This document shows, one piece after another, positions 63,383 through 64,000 of a DNA stretch of 64,000 bases. Each line of letters begins with the position of its first letter. The stretch's first letter is position 1. A program made the translations under genes and the position numbers. The notes beneath the pieces were generated by a model. The model searched no databases, was not told the origin of the DNA, and worked only from the letters and a program-made list of their open reading frames with translations. This DNA is from Candidatus Poribacteria bacterium (GTDB lineage: Bacteria > Poribacteria > WGA-4E > WGA-3G). Location of the stretch: assembly GCA_012270795.1 (NCBI GenBank), contig JAAXHO010000279.1, forward strand, positions 1-64,000. Direction: 5' to 3'.

Positions 63383-64000
63383 CTACAATAATTCTATCAT
63401 CTCCCCAACATTAAAGATGATATTACGATCCTTTACAAGTGTTTGACCGAATTTGAGTATTGCAGTTTCTACACATAATTTCTGATTCATATTCTCAATG
63501 TTTTCAATGTCTTTAACATGCGCTGCGCCGATAATCCTTCGTAACATCTCCATGCCTGCAAACCCGCTAGCTTCGTGGAAGATCATATGTAAGGTGCGAA
63601 CCTTAAGGGAAGGTTCCATCTCAAATGCTTCTGTGTAGGTCTCCCATGTTTTAAGTATCGCTGTTTTTAGTTTTAACTGCACATCGGGGTTATTGGTGTG
63701 TGAAAAATAGGACAAAAGATAGTTTGCCCAAAACAACCCTACATCAAATGCTACAGGACCGTAAAATGCGAATTCCGAATCAATCACCTTAGCATTTTCA
63801 CCATTGACCATAATACTGCCGGTATGAAGGTCACCGTGTGTTACCCCACGTTGTACTCTAAGAAAAATGCTCTTTAACATATCCGCTTGTTCCCGAAAAG
63901 CTTCATCTGATTTTAGTTGACCTACTGTGCTTTCCAATCCATCCGTATAGAAATTTGTTTCATGTTCCGTAAATGGGAATGTGAAAACGTAATCTGCTGT
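63383..64000 (-). CDS. mtnK: Methylthioribose kinase-like protein, 5' end beyond the window
   Basis: The 205 residues present form the C-terminal half of an aminoglycoside-phosphotransferase-fold kinase. GVTHGDLHTGSIMVNGENAK holds the catalytic loop H-G-D-L-H-T-G-S-I and AKVIDSEFAFYGPVAFDVGL the metal-binding D-x-E; this exact loop is characteristic of 5-methylthioribose kinase of methionine salvage. The frame stays open to the window edge at 64000, so the N-terminal half is missing. Expected full length is about 400 residues. Confidence 0.82.
   Translation of the reverse strand, partial: TADYVFTFPFTEHETNFYTDGLESTVGQLKSDEAFREQADMLKSIFLRVQRGVTHGDLHTGSIMVNGENAKVIDSEFAFYGPVAFDVGLFWANYLLSYFSHTNNPDVQLKLKTAILKTWETYTEAFEMEPSLKVRTLHMIFHEASGFAGMEMLRRIIGAAHVKDIENIENMNQKLCVETAILKFGQTLVKDRNIIFNVGEMIELL

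Overview
The window looks like chromosomal DNA of a Gram-negative, probably host-associated or marine bacterium. It is moderately AT-rich, carries a Kdo transferase (waaA, so a lipopolysaccharide outer membrane), and mixes ordinary metabolic genes with sulfatases, a sialidase, LamG, ThuA and PhyH proteins, WD40 and TPR proteins, many toxin-antitoxin (TA) pairs and dense intergenic palindromic repeats. This content fits Candidatus Poribacteria or a related uncultured lineage. That is an inference from gene content (about 0.5 confidence); no rRNA or tRNA gene is visible to confirm it.

Layout. 1-4.3 kb: AT-rich repeats, then gnd, a HAD phosphatase and a 2-hydroxyacid dehydrogenase on one strand. 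4.5-9.9 kb (minus): a carbamoyltransferase, a decayed patch (two broken genes around a small GIY-YIG-like gene), then a DapA-family lyase overlapping aroA. 9.9-13.8 kb: a sensor kinase convergent with tenA, a broken TIM-barrel gene and a HIT protein. 14-17 kb (plus): sigma factor, FHA-like protein, membrane-associated metallopeptidase and CvpA-like protein. 17-26.5 kb: SGNH hydrolase, secreted proteins, an AbrB/PIN module, thiE, DUF2851, LamG-like protein, sialidase and a WD40 protein. 26.7-33 kb (minus): PhyH, Uma2, Gfo/Idh, YCF48-like protein and a phosphohexomutase. 33-37 kb: a VapC toxin whose partner is a 587-residue protein, and HicAB between 238-bp direct repeats. 37.6-42.2 kb: a secreted protein, cNMP-SpoIIE phosphatase, waaA and trxA. 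42.4-54 kb: FRG plus TPR pair, a second VapBC inserted beside a sulfatase, a frameshifted ThuA/LamG/sorbosone-dehydrogenase-like gene, a second sulfatase and a LamG protein. 54.7-64 kb (minus): a third sulfatase, a higB-higA-TPR-methyltransferase/HNH operon, an aminotransferase, an Rpn-type nuclease, a DnaJ-like protein and a partial mtnK.

Most notable: (1) the HigBA-TPR-MTase/HNH operon, read from a perfect consensus promoter that would make a leaderless toxin mRNA; (2) a giant multidomain VapB-like protein whose C-terminal tail matches the small antitoxin of the second VapBC; (3) a shared C-terminal motif V-x-P-x-x-K-[LI]-x3-W-G-x-L-K on three signal-peptide proteins, which could be an undescribed sorting or anchoring tag; (4) TA modules lying between long direct copies of neighbouring DNA; (5) several families of dispersed palindromic or MITE-like repeats. 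Five genes carry frameshifts or duplications, so either genome decay is under way or some indels are assembly errors.
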